Of a stretch of DNA of 64,000 nucleotides, positions 37,029 to 45,524 are shown piece after piece (within the stretch, counting starts at the first letter, position 1; each line of letters starts with the position of its first letter). The notes below the pieces were generated by a model. The model worked only from the letters and a program-made list of their open reading frames with translations. It did not search any database and was not told the origin of the DNA. Source of the DNA: Bermanella sp049115935 (GTDB taxonomy: Bacteria > Pseudomonadota > Gammaproteobacteria > Pseudomonadales > Oceanobacteraceae). Where the stretch lies: NCBI GenBank assembly GCA_049115935.1, contig JAGDZK010000034.1, forward strand, positions 1 through 64,000, written 5' to 3'. The position numbers were made by a program, and so were the translations under genes.

Positions 37029-37247
37029 CTAGCTGATTGCCAGCGAGTAATTAATCTCAGCTGATGTGGCATTTTTAACGCTCATATAAAACGTATGTTC
37101 TTCATCGCAACAGACGATATAAAAGTCATTTTTCATCGAAGCAAAACTCAGTGATGTTACACCAACGCCTTGAACGAGTTGATCTGGGCTATGCCAAGCA
37201 AGTTCAAGCGAGTCATCAGAGCTGGTCAAAGTAGCACCTTCAAGCAT
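37029..37247 (-). pseudogene. Small ORF, probably a truncated gene relic
   Basis: A 72-residue frame (MLEGATLTSSDDSLELAWHS…) whose ATG lies only five bases from the duplicated tRNA end, with no properly spaced ribosome site. A related, more decayed fragment lies at 40762–40835, where LTSADDSLSPDQLLQEV can be read; both contain LTS-x-DDSL and SPDQL-x-Q-x-V. It looks like the 3' end of a gene cut by the integration event. Its function is not recognisable, and a genuine small protein cannot be excluded. Confidence 0.4.
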
Positions 37248-37252
37248 CCTGT

Positions 37253-37280
37253 AGGTTCGAGTCCTCTAGGGCGGGCCATT
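37253..37280 (+). repeat. attR-like repeat: orphan 3' end of tRNA-Arg(CCG)
   Basis: 28 bases matching the T loop to CCA+2 of the tRNA at 17491–17567 with one mismatch. The rest of a tRNA is absent upstream. The match stops abruptly on both sides, as expected for an integration footprint rather than a decayed tRNA gene. Confidence 0.75.
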
Positions 37281-37471
37281 CTCAGTCAAAACAAAATATG
37301 CCTGACGGCTTACCCTTTGAATTACTTTTTATGGTTTTATCCTCAATAACATCGTGGCTAACTGATATTTATTAATTGGCCGTACTTTTAATGTTTTGCA
37401 CTCAGTAAATATGTCACGCGCCATGAACCCGAATACGTTAAAGCTCATGGCACTTGCAAATTTAGTAACGA

Positions 37472-40207
37472 TCAACGGGGAGAAAATTCTACGCGTTGTG
37501 TTTCTTTTTCCACACTAAAAAACTTTATGTAGATGTGGCCGCCACTATTGGTCCAAACAGTTTCAGATGCATTTCTCAAATCAGATAAACTATTTACCTT
37601 TGTACGGTTGGCCACATTAAAGGCCGGTGCCATATTTGTAAACTTAACAACAGTCGATCCTGTTCTAGGTCCATTCACGGCAAAGTATAGAATATCAAAT
37701 CCTTCCGATGCAGACGCCAAACCATCGCGTAGTGAAAGGCTGTAGTCACCAGCGTCCATTTTCATTAATGCATTGGCGCCAGCAAACTGACTGGTTCCGG
37801 GACGCCCCTGGGCAACATCACCATCTGGTGTCGTAATACTGAAAACAGGGTCTTGAGTCGCTCTGAATCGAAATACAGCATACAGGTCGTCTGAAATTCG
37901 CGCATTTCTCCAGCCCTGTGGTTTGAAATCACCGGCGTCATATAAGAATGGATGATCTCCTATTACCGTGCTACCCGTTCCACCACCGACATTACCAGTT
38001 AATGTTCCGTCTTCGTCATAAATAACTGATGGCATAGTTTTCCCAACAGGGTTGTAACCGCTCAGCTTGCCATTGGGATCAGATATACTGAATTTTGCCT
38101 CACTACCGTCATTCTCAAAAGATGTGTTACGCATAACAAAGTGTGTGTGTCGGATCGCAATGGGTTGAGTGCGGTAGGTAAATGCCTTGGCATCAGTAAA
38201 ACCGGCGAAATGCGTTCCATCTAAAGTATTTGCTCCGTCGTAAAAGGTATGCCCTGTTACGGGTTCGGATTTATCGGCGTTGCCGCGGCTATACCCCACA
38301 TACAAAGAATTGGTGATACGCTGAGTAAAAGTGATAAAGGTACTCGCAAAATTATCGGCTAACCGCAATTGATCAAAGCGCCCGGTCCTAGCTCGGTGAT
38401 ATATACCCGTGGTGTGCTTGTAAGCCGTATAGCCATTAACTAACGGTTCGACATTAGGGCGATACAGATCACCGGCAAAATTATCTTTCAATCGGCTACC
38501 CACAGGAACTTCGATATCGCTCCCCCTATCAAAGTTCAGACCAATAGGTGAAGAATGCGAAGCGTTGTCACGGAACTCACCAAAGTTGATTCGATCTGGT
38601 TTTACGCCCTGATATTTTGAGTCTGCCGCTGCAAGACCGATAGGTGTCTTTGGAAACAAAAACCAATAACCCGTGCCCTCTGAGCCAGCCGACACATTAC
38701 CAACCCAAGTATTATCTGGATTAGTCATCCAAAAACCCGCCGAACTTAAAAAGCGCACTGGATTCTGCCCCACATGATCATGAGTATCGACTAAGAACGG
38801 GTCTAGTATATCGTCAGCAGAATCCCCGCCCACTTTATGAATCCCGAATGTGATATTGGAAATGAATTGATTGCCCGTCTCAACCGCATCTTCCATAAAA
38901 AAGCCGTGACCATGAATATCATGCAACACCACATCTTGGATTAGTAGGTTATGGGTTCCATGGACAGTTACCCCACGATTATTAGAATTGGTAATTGATA
39001 CACCGCGCAACTGATCTCCGGCTCTATCGCCAGCCACATGCCAATGAATAGGGTAACGTCCCAAACGCCCAGTTTGCCCCATTCCATTTAGCTGAACGCT
39101 ATCTAACACGACAGTCGAAGCGGTAGCCATCACCATAATGTTACCACCGACGCCCTGACTCATCCCTGCTTCAATCAACGCCCTATCACCAAAGGCGTGA
39201 TCCGTATCCTGTGAAGCCAAGCCTTGAATTTTTACGTTTCTGGTGAGCAATGCTACTTCGGCACGCATATTAATGGAGCGCTGATTTGAACCGGAGCCAT
39301 ATGTCTCTACCTCACCGTAATGAAAATGATTTAATGGTAAATTGAAACTAATCTCGCTAGTGCCATCTCCCAGATTACGAATACTCTCAATACTTCTGAC
39401 TTCTTCATGGCGGTAGTCCGCAGAAGAACTGGCAATGACAATCTGATCACCCACTTCCCAATCCAAACGACCATCAGAGTTGGTTGAAGTTGTACCATCA
39501 TAGTTTCGTTCAATAATATTTTTTACTTTTATTGAACTCGCAGAGACTAAAGCAGATTCAGCCAAGCGCGTGAAAGAGAGTTTACGTTTACCATAAAACT
39601 CTAAACCACCGCCACCAGCGGCCATAATAAAGCTATTATTGTCCTTAATAGAAACAACACCCATCGCCGTTTCTATCTCCCAGTCAGCTATTGGGTCAAC
39701 ACCCGTAAGCGTCAAGGTAAACTTCCCTTGATCATAAGGATTCGCTTGGTTACCGATTTCAAATTTGCCACCAGAATTAACGTGAACCCAATCCGTTTCC
39801 AGCGAAAAATTAGCATTCTCCTGCTCTGCAACTTTTAACACACCATGTACGACCACCCCATTGGCTTTTCGATTCGCGCCCCACAAAGTCACAGTAATGC
39901 CTTGCGGCACGATCACTCGCTTACTTTCGTCAGGAATGCCATTACTCCAAGTGGACTCTTGTCCCCAGCCGCCACTGCGAACCGCCGTGGTTTTTCCGGA
40001 TGTTTCTGGTGCAGGTGTTTCCGGTGCAGGTGTTTCTGGTGTTGGTGTTTCTGGCGTTGGTGTTTCTGGCGTTGGTGTTTCTGGCGTTGGTGTTTCTGGT
40101 GCTGGTGTTTTCACCGCAGATGTTTCTCCTGCAGATGAATCCTCACCTCCACAACCAATGAGAATCAAAGGCAACAACAATGTAACAATAAATCTATTCG
40201 ACTTCAT
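37472..40207 (-). CDS. G8-domain / parallel beta-helix surface lipoprotein (CEMIP/TMEM2-like)
   Basis: 911 residues. Lipobox LILIGC (Cys19), then a 35-residue PxPET linker (residues 35–69), a G8 domain (GGWGQESTWSNGIP … VIVPQGITVTLWG) and a long right-handed beta-helix. GRYPIHWHVAGD, RGVTVHGTHNLLIQDVV and GHGFFMEDAVETGNQF closely follow the animal CEMIP/TMEM2 hyaluronan-binding/degrading proteins. A C-terminal beta domain follows. It is probably displayed on the outer membrane and binds or cleaves a polysaccharide; the substrate is unknown. The gene is monocistronic and lies just outside the island boundary. Confidence 0.75.
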   Translation of the reverse strand: MKSNRFIVTLLLPLILIGCGGEDSSAGETSAVKTPAPETPTPETPTPETPTPETPTPETPAPETPAPETSGKTTAVRSGGWGQESTWSNGIPDESKRVIVPQGITVTLWGANRKANGVVVHGVLKVAEQENANFSLETDWVHVNSGGKFEIGNQANPYDQGKFTLTLTGVDPIADWEIETAMGVVSIKDNNSFIMAAGGGGLEFYGKRKLSFTRLAESALVSASSIKVKNIIERNYDGTTSTNSDGRLDWEVGDQIVIASSSADYRHEEVRSIESIRNLGDGTSEISFNLPLNHFHYGEVETYGSGSNQRSINMRAEVALLTRNVKIQGLASQDTDHAFGDRALIEAGMSQGVGGNIMVMATASTVVLDSVQLNGMGQTGRLGRYPIHWHVAGDRAGDQLRGVSITNSNNRGVTVHGTHNLLIQDVVLHDIHGHGFFMEDAVETGNQFISNITFGIHKVGGDSADDILDPFLVDTHDHVGQNPVRFLSSAGFWMTNPDNTWVGNVSAGSEGTGYWFLFPKTPIGLAAADSKYQGVKPDRINFGEFRDNASHSSPIGLNFDRGSDIEVPVGSRLKDNFAGDLYRPNVEPLVNGYTAYKHTTGIYHRARTGRFDQLRLADNFASTFITFTQRITNSLYVGYSRGNADKSEPVTGHTFYDGANTLDGTHFAGFTDAKAFTYRTQPIAIRHTHFVMRNTSFENDGSEAKFSISDPNGKLSGYNPVGKTMPSVIYDEDGTLTGNVGGGTGSTVIGDHPFLYDAGDFKPQGWRNARISDDLYAVFRFRATQDPVFSITTPDGDVAQGRPGTSQFAGANALMKMDAGDYSLSLRDGLASASEGFDILYFAVNGPRTGSTVVKFTNMAPAFNVANRTKVNSLSDLRNASETVWTNSGGHIYIKFFSVEKETQRVEFSPR
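40001..40105 (-). repeat. Seven 15-bp tandem repeats encoding Pro-Ala/Thr-Pro-Glu-Thr
   Basis: Seven units of 15 bases in frame inside the G8 lipoprotein gene. They encode PAPET, four PTPET and two PAPET, a rigid extended spacer between the lipid anchor and the G8 domain. Near-identical units suggest slippage-driven length variation. Confidence 0.9.
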
Positions 40208-40943
40208 AAATCCATACCGAAAACTAAGTGATTTAGTGAAAATAACCGTTTACTAAATTGTCAACGCCTGCGATTGAATATTATGTGCGAGGAGTAGACA
40301 TCTGAAGCGATTCATTCACCGTAATTGTTTGTGCGGCTGCAGTTTAGATGTAACTCACATGGGAATATAGAAAAGAAACAGCATTCCGTGACCCCTTTCA
40401 CATGCTTATTTCTCCCCATTTTTGTCAAAGTATTCGAAAAGGTATGTCGTACCAGATGTGCTAACCATCACAAAACGATTACAAATAAACAATTAATTAC
40501 CTACTACCCTTAGCACGTTAATTGTCATTTTTTATACGAAAAGAATTTAAAATCAGTATTCGATGTGGCGAAAAAAGTTCGGCCGATAACTTATGGTTTA
40601 AAGAAATGATAGGGCGTTTGTATATGTCTACGAAAGAAATTCGCTTGCTCAAAACTTTAGAACTAAAATTTTTTTAAGTGAATTTTATTTCTGTCTTAAA
40701 TTTATGACGCTCAAATATGAGCGCCATTTCATGTAAAAGCTGTCGATATTTTTATTGTAAATGTCGGGTCGACTTCTTGAAGCAATTGATCTGGGCTCAG
40801 TGAATCGTCCGCACTGGTCAGTAAGATGCATTTCAGTGAGTAATAAAATACTCAGCAATCAAGTCATTAAGGGAGGCATAGATGCTCCTGAATTATTGAA
40901 GGAATACAGAGCATTCTAAGAAGTTATGAAAGGCATTACTAGG

Positions 40944-40970
40944 CGCACATACGCCTAAGGCATATGTGCG
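40944..40970. repeat. Inverted repeat hairpin
   Basis: CGCACATA…TATGTGCG with an inner GCC/GGC pairing. It is near the 3' end of the TonB receptor gene and could be a processing or termination element; no T run follows on either strand. Confidence 0.4.
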
Positions 40971-40974
40971 TTAT

Positions 40975-40996
40975 AAGCTATCAAGCAAGATAGCTT
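40975..40996 (-). terminator. Hairpin downstream of the TonB-dependent receptor gene
   Basis: AAGCTATC/GATAGCTT stem with a six-base loop, 15 bases beyond the receptor stop codon. It is a modest candidate terminator without a strong T tract. Confidence 0.4.
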
Positions 40997-41010
40997 AGTG
41001 TATTAAGAAA

Positions 41011-43218
41011 TTAAAATTGATACTTCACACCCACATGAGCAGCGCGGGGTTTGCCTGGGCGGTAACCCATAGGCTGCGCAGCAACCACATACTCTTCATC
41101 AAAGACGTTATCAATCGTGCCGTACAAGGTAAGCTCAGGGCGCAATTTATAATTAGCCGCTAAATCAAATACGGTGTGTGCTTCGATTTTATCTTCTACT
41201 GAAATACTGCCCTGGCCTGCGTTTGCACGCATGTCACCTTGATACAGAGCTGAAATTAATAGCTGCCAAGTTTCTGCCTCGATACCTGTTTTAATATTTA
41301 AGCGATGGGCAGGCACATAAGCCAGTTCATCACCCTCTTCTACGAATGCATTTTTTTGTTTAAACACACCGGACACATCTTGAAAACGGTTTTTAAACTC
41401 TGTTTGTGTAAACGTGTACGTCAGCATGAATGGGGTACGCATGGCAGCGTTTAATTGAAAGGCCGTTTTCCAATGGCTTTCAATACCGTATACCAATACT
41501 TCGCCGCCATTATATTCGCTGTCTGTCAGCGCTGCTTCACAACCATTACTAGCATTACACGACTCTTTTAAATTGCTGTAGTCGTTAATAAAACCCACCA
41601 CTTCGACATTGTGTTGGCCACTTAAACGAAAACCCAGTTCATAGTTAATACTTTCTTCAGGGTCAACGTCCCCTTCTTGACCCGGTGCGGTTGCCACATA
41701 ACCTTTGTGCACACCCGCCAGCACACCAAAGTTGTCACTTAATTGAGTAAATAAGCCCGCCCCTGGTACTAATACGCTTTCCGTGGCTTCTGATTTGTTA
41801 TTAACATCCACGTCATTTTTTTTCGTTGTATGTAAACTCGTTTCAATTGTTTCACTACGCAAACCCAAGCTCACCGTGGTGTTACCAAATGTCATGTCGT
41901 CTTTGATATAAACCGCAATAGCTGTTGCTTCGCCAATATTTTGGGTGCTGGTTTGTAAACTAGAGCCACTTGCGGTCACCAAACCATTGGTCGTCATTTC
42001 ATATGCTTGCTGCGTGTGATTACGTTTGATCTCATCTTGATGAATGCGCAGTCCAATTTCGATATTTTGAGGAATACCAAAAAGTTGCGAATCTAAGTTG
42101 TAGCGTGTTTGAATCCCTTGAGAGACAAAATCACGGCCATTGTTACCGATTAGTAGTTGCTCAAACTGAGTACCTGAAATCGCCTGACCAGATATAATTT
42201 CATATAAAAATTGGTTTGAACTTGGGTCACTTAAAATTTCTTCAATGCTTGCAGCATTCGGGTCATTGATCGCATTTAATTTAAACCAATCGCGGCTGAA
42301 TTCGTTGCGGTAAAGATCTGTGGTGATTTGGCTAGTAATGGTTGGCTCAATTACATGGGTTAATTGCAACTGAGTATGTTCCCACTGCATGTTATCTAAC
42401 GCACTGGCGGCGTATCTGCGATAAGGGTCTGCATCAAAGTCATCACGGCTTAATCCCACATAGGTTTCGTGGCTGGTTTCATCAGCATAACCGAGCTTTA
42501 AGGTTAAACGCTGACGATACTTGCCATTAATGTCGTAACTTGTTTTAACGTTAATATCATTTTTTTCAAAACCCGTGTCTCCACCAAATGGGCCTTTACT
42601 CGTGCCTTGTGTATCTAAATCTTTAAAGCCATCAGCTGATAAGGTCAAACCTTCAATCAGGTAACCCAAATCGCCACTTTGCCCACCATAAAAAGCATTA
42701 AGTCGCTGAAACCCAAAACTGCCAAGCTGGGCATCCACTTCGCCACTACTCATATAGGGGATAGGACGGCTCACCATATTTAGAGCGCCCGCAACAGTAG
42801 CTGGGCCGTATTGAATAGCAGATGGGCCTTTAAATACTTCGACCGCGCTCATACGCGACACATTGGGAAAATAGTAAGCCGCTGGGGCTGAATAGGGTGC
42901 AGGGCCGGTTAATACGCCGTCTTCCATGATGGTGATTTTTTTGCTGCGCTCAGCACTGCTGCCACGCATGCCGATATTCGGGCGCAGGCCATAACCATCT
43001 TCTTCTTGGATATTTACCCCTGGTACTTCATTTAAAATACGGTGAATATCGGTATATTCAAATTGCTCAAGGGCCACATCATCAATCAGCGTGGCACTGC
43101 CCGGTTGAGTTTTAATTTCATTGGCACCACCGGTGATAAATACTTGATCTAATTTAACGGCATCTTCAGCGGATACACATAAGGGATAACACAATAAAAC
43201 CGCGGCCCATTTATTCAT
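41011..43218 (-). CDS. TonB-dependent outer-membrane receptor, FecA-like
   Basis: 735 residues. A signal peptide is followed by the plug domain (LIDDVALEQFEYTDIHRILNE, GLRPNIGMRGSSAERSKKI, VEVFKGPSAIQYGPATVAGALNM), then a 22-strand-type barrel ending in the C-terminal aromatic KYQF. The plug text is closest to ferric dicitrate receptors of the FecA group, but the long signalling N-domain of FecA is absent, so it is a plain transporter. It imports a ferric chelate or other metal complex with TonB energy. The imelysin/DUF4856 genes 1–4 kb away are often linked to such receptors. I saw no convincing Fur box before it. Confidence 0.88.
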   Translation of the reverse strand: MNKWAAVLLCYPLCVSAEDAVKLDQVFITGGANEIKTQPGSATLIDDVALEQFEYTDIHRILNEVPGVNIQEEDGYGLRPNIGMRGSSAERSKKITIMEDGVLTGPAPYSAPAAYYFPNVSRMSAVEVFKGPSAIQYGPATVAGALNMVSRPIPYMSSGEVDAQLGSFGFQRLNAFYGGQSGDLGYLIEGLTLSADGFKDLDTQGTSKGPFGGDTGFEKNDINVKTSYDINGKYRQRLTLKLGYADETSHETYVGLSRDDFDADPYRRYAASALDNMQWEHTQLQLTHVIEPTITSQITTDLYRNEFSRDWFKLNAINDPNAASIEEILSDPSSNQFLYEIISGQAISGTQFEQLLIGNNGRDFVSQGIQTRYNLDSQLFGIPQNIEIGLRIHQDEIKRNHTQQAYEMTTNGLVTASGSSLQTSTQNIGEATAIAVYIKDDMTFGNTTVSLGLRSETIETSLHTTKKNDVDVNNKSEATESVLVPGAGLFTQLSDNFGVLAGVHKGYVATAPGQEGDVDPEESINYELGFRLSGQHNVEVVGFINDYSNLKESCNASNGCEAALTDSEYNGGEVLVYGIESHWKTAFQLNAAMRTPFMLTYTFTQTEFKNRFQDVSGVFKQKNAFVEEGDELAYVPAHRLNIKTGIEAETWQLLISALYQGDMRANAGQGSISVEDKIEAHTVFDLAANYKLRPELTLYGTIDNVFDEEYVVAAQPMGYRPGKPRAAHVGVKYQF

Positions 43219-43333
43219 TCATTCTACCACTTGCTACAACGAAGACAGGGCGCAATTTAAACACAAACACGAATGAATCTAAATTGGTTTTAGGTTAAAA
43301 TTTGGGCACTCTATTTTATGAAAGGCAGTTAAA

Positions 43334-44215
43334 ATGGACAGCATTTTTGACTGGTTATTCGACCCAGCCATGCGTACCTATTATGGGTACTGGCTAAGCA
43401 CAATAGTGATTATATTATTGTGGGCCAGCTTTCAGTGGTCACAGCGTGCAAGCCACGTGAAAGAATGGTTAACTGCCACGTATTGGTGGAACCACTCAAC
43501 TCGCCAAGATTACTTTTTCCTGTTCTTTAATCGCTTACTCTTTTTAGCCCTTGGCATTGCTTGGCTTGGTTTTACCATTGATGTGGCTCAAACCACTTTT
43601 CATGGCTTGACGTTATTTGGACCTGCAACCGAGCCACAAGCGGTTTCAAACTCCATTGCATTATTAGCCGGTTATACCGTCATTTTGTTTGTATTAGATG
43701 ATGGCTCGCGATTCTTATTGCACAAAACCATGCACAAATTTGATGCGTTATGGCGCATACATCAAGTTCATCACAGTGCCACAACCCTGACTCCCTTCAC
43801 CACCTACCGCTTACACCCAATTGAATCCTTGCTTTATCAATTACGTGCAAGCCTGTTGCATGGCATATGCGCAGGGGCTGCGTTTTATGGCTTAGGCTTT
43901 CAACTGAACAGTTTAGAGGTTTGGGGAGCCAGTATTTGGGTGATCGTATTTAACGCCCTAGGCGCAAACTTGCGTCATAGCCATATACCATTGCAATACG
44001 GCTGGCTTGAAAAGGTTTTCATTAGCCCTGCGCAACATCAACTGCATCATGGCTTTAAGACCATGAATCATAATTACGGCTCATTCCTAGCCATTTGGGA
44101 TCAATTAGGAGGGAGCTGGCTCAATGGCAAACATAAAAATACACTGCCAAACAAACCACAAGCTTTAAGTAAGCAACTATTGTTAAAGCCACTTAATTGG
44201 AGCAGTAAAAAATAA
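43334..44215 (+). CDS. Sterol desaturase / fatty acid hydroxylase family membrane protein
   Basis: A 293-residue integral membrane di-iron protein. All histidine boxes are present: HKTMH, HQVHH and HQLHHG, plus RHSHIP. Four or five hydrophobic segments surround them. The family hydroxylates or desaturates lipids, sterols or carotenoids at the membrane using O2. AAAGGCAG upstream of the ATG supports the start. It is divergent from the TonB receptor and convergent with the imelysin gene; its substrate is not evident from context. Confidence 0.88.
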   Translation: MDSIFDWLFDPAMRTYYGYWLSTIVIILLWASFQWSQRASHVKEWLTATYWWNHSTRQDYFFLFFNRLLFLALGIAWLGFTIDVAQTTFHGLTLFGPATEPQAVSNSIALLAGYTVILFVLDDGSRFLLHKTMHKFDALWRIHQVHHSATTLTPFTTYRLHPIESLLYQLRASLLHGICAGAAFYGLGFQLNSLEVWGASIWVIVFNALGANLRHSHIPLQYGWLEKVFISPAQHQLHHGFKTMNHNYGSFLAIWDQLGGSWLNGKHKNTLPNKPQALSKQLLLKPLNWSSKK

Positions 44216-44238
44216 AAAATCGGCCAAAGCCGATTTTT
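44215..44238. terminator. Bidirectional terminator
   Basis: AAAAATCGGC, CAAA loop, GCCGATTTTT, with A and T tracts on both sides. It lies between the convergent desaturase-family and imelysin genes. Confidence 0.85.
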
Positions 44239-44263
44239 TATTTCACTAGATAAGCATTAATGA

Positions 44264-45460
44264 TTAATCATTATCGCCACTTGCTGAAGGTGGTATAGTG
44301 AAGCTAGTCGTTAGTACAAAATCACCTTTTAGCGTGTCAGTCAGCTGCTTAATGGTGTATTGGAATTTACATAACTCATCAATATCTGAAAGGTCAGTTG
44401 CAGAACTTTCGTTATTTGCTAAAGCACTGCAAGTCTCAAAGCTGTTCCCACTATCAACCGCTGCTATCAAAGTACCGTCAATATCATTAAGGTTCTCAAT
44501 CGCTGTATTTAGTTGATTGATCATAGTGGTGGCAACATCACTTTGACCCGCTGCCACTAAATAATCATCAATTCCCACACCTTCGCCGTTTGCGGTAAAA
44601 ATGCGCTTTAAGCCTTCAAGATTATTGATTAAGTGCTCTTTAGAAACGTTTGCAAATTGTGACTCTAATTTTGTTGAATCAAATACGCCTTCGCTTGTTT
44701 GCGGAAGAGCCGCTTTTACTTTTGCATCTTTTATTTGCTTGTCTGCATAGAAGAAAGCTTGAGTTACTTGGTTAGCTGCTGCCTGTTGCGAACTGGCCGA
44801 TTCGGTTAGATTAAAATTATTCCAATTATTTTGTAACTGTTCAGTTTGCACAACTAATTCATCACTAACCAGTAATGCATAGTCACAACGGGCTTGTTGT
44901 ATTTCTGTTGTCGACTTGCCGTTTTCCCAATTAGTTACAGTATTGTCTCCAGACTCTGTGTAACCATCACCAGTAAATAGGATGTATTCAAGAGCAATTA
45001 AGCCTTTACGACTGTTACCTGCACTTAACGTGAAGATATCTGGATCATTATCCTGCCTTACAATTTCAGCATCATATAAACTTGCACCATAAGAAGGCCA
45101 AGAATACAACTCAGCTAGTTCACCATTACCAAGGGGGCCAAACTGCATTGTTTGAAGTTGTTGTATATTTGCTACGACATCTTCCCAAGCCGCTTTTGCT
45201 GAGTCTTTTTTAGAGCCATCCGCAATAGCAGCACAATATGCCGTTAGGTTACTGTCAAGAGCTAGCATGTCCGTATTGAGCTCTGCAACCACCGGCTTAA
45301 CACCAAAGTCTACTAAATCATTCAACATGGTATTACAGCTAAAAGTATTGCTTTCTAATTCGCTACAAGCATCTGCAACGTCACTTGAGCCGCTACTTCC
45401 ACCACAACCAATCAATACCGAACTACTGATTATCAAACCAAGTATATTTTTAAGATTCAT
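44264..45460 (-). CDS. Imelysin-family lipoprotein
   Basis: 398 residues with lipobox VLIGC. The helical core is typical of the imelysin/M75 iron-regulated family (FGPLGNGELAELYSWPSYGASLYDAEIV; RKGLIALEYILFTGDG; a second half repeating the fold). Imelysins sit in the periplasm or at the surface and act in iron uptake, not proteolysis. The family GxHxxE metal motif is altered here: GLIALE has Ile where His is expected. It follows the DUF4856 gene with a hairpin in between. A role alongside the nearby TonB receptor is likely. Confidence 0.8.
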   Translation of the reverse strand: MNLKNILGLIISSSVLIGCGGSSGSSDVADACSELESNTFSCNTMLNDLVDFGVKPVVAELNTDMLALDSNLTAYCAAIADGSKKDSAKAAWEDVVANIQQLQTMQFGPLGNGELAELYSWPSYGASLYDAEIVRQDNDPDIFTLSAGNSRKGLIALEYILFTGDGYTESGDNTVTNWENGKSTTEIQQARCDYALLVSDELVVQTEQLQNNWNNFNLTESASSQQAAANQVTQAFFYADKQIKDAKVKAALPQTSEGVFDSTKLESQFANVSKEHLINNLEGLKRIFTANGEGVGIDDYLVAAGQSDVATTMINQLNTAIENLNDIDGTLIAAVDSGNSFETCSALANNESSATDLSDIDELCKFQYTIKQLTDTLKGDFVLTTSFTIPPSASGDND

Positions 45461-45479
45461 CGTTTTTCCTAGATACGCA

Positions 45480-45502
45480 AAAGGCTGCCTAAGGCAGCCT
45501 TT
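45480..45502 (-). terminator. Hairpin between the DUF4856 and imelysin genes
   Basis: AAAGGCTGCC, TAA loop, GGCAGCCTTT. On the transcribed strand it follows the DUF4856 stop and precedes the imelysin ATG by about 20 bases. It may partially terminate and so lower imelysin expression relative to the upstream gene. No T run follows on the minus strand. Confidence 0.55.
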
Positions 45503-45524
45503 AAATTTTTTAGCTTCTACGATT

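Larger units (their letters stand above)
17542..37280. mobile_element. Genomic island integrated at the 3' end of tRNA-Arg(CCG)
   Basis: About 19.7 kb bounded by a 28-base direct repeat (27/28 identical) of the T-arm/acceptor end of tRNA-Arg(CCG). Integrases that use tRNA genes leave such a copy at the far end. The interior is visibly AT-richer than the housekeeping genes on both sides and holds essentially one seven-gene operon, an IS3-family relic next to the tRNA, and a small decayed frame at the other end. No integrase, excisionase or transfer gene is visible, so the island appears fixed in place. Confidence 0.75.
36863..37471. other. Intergenic region at the right end of the island
   Basis: This holds the leader of the CHASE2 gene, a short decayed frame (37029–37247), the duplicated tRNA-Arg end (37253–37280) and about 190 bases of ordinary spacer beyond it. 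No other gene is seen. Confidence 0.5.
40208..41010. other. 803-bp intergenic region with gene relics and hairpins
   Basis: No intact gene is seen. At 40762–40835, on the minus strand, is a decayed relative of the small frame at 37029–37247. Short plus-strand frames such as MSTKEIRLLKTLELKFF (ending at the stop near 40678) could be mobile-element debris but are too short to identify. Hairpins lie at 40944–40970 and 40975–40996. Confidence 0.4.

Noticed and set aside
17542..37280. Prophage interpretation of the island
   Set aside because: No capsid, tail, terminase, lysis or integrase genes are present; the content is one large membrane/periplasmic operon.
40001..40105. Possible CRISPR array
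   Set aside because: The 15-base units are contiguous with no unique spacers and are in frame within a coding sequence.
39845..40256. Open frames on the plus strand encoding Cys- or Gly/Val-rich repeats
   Set aside because: These are antisense readings of the PxPET tandem repeats in the G8 lipoprotein gene.
40325..40513. 62-residue open frame after the G8 gene
   Set aside because: No ribosome site and no family resemblance; the sequence around it looks like decayed spacer.
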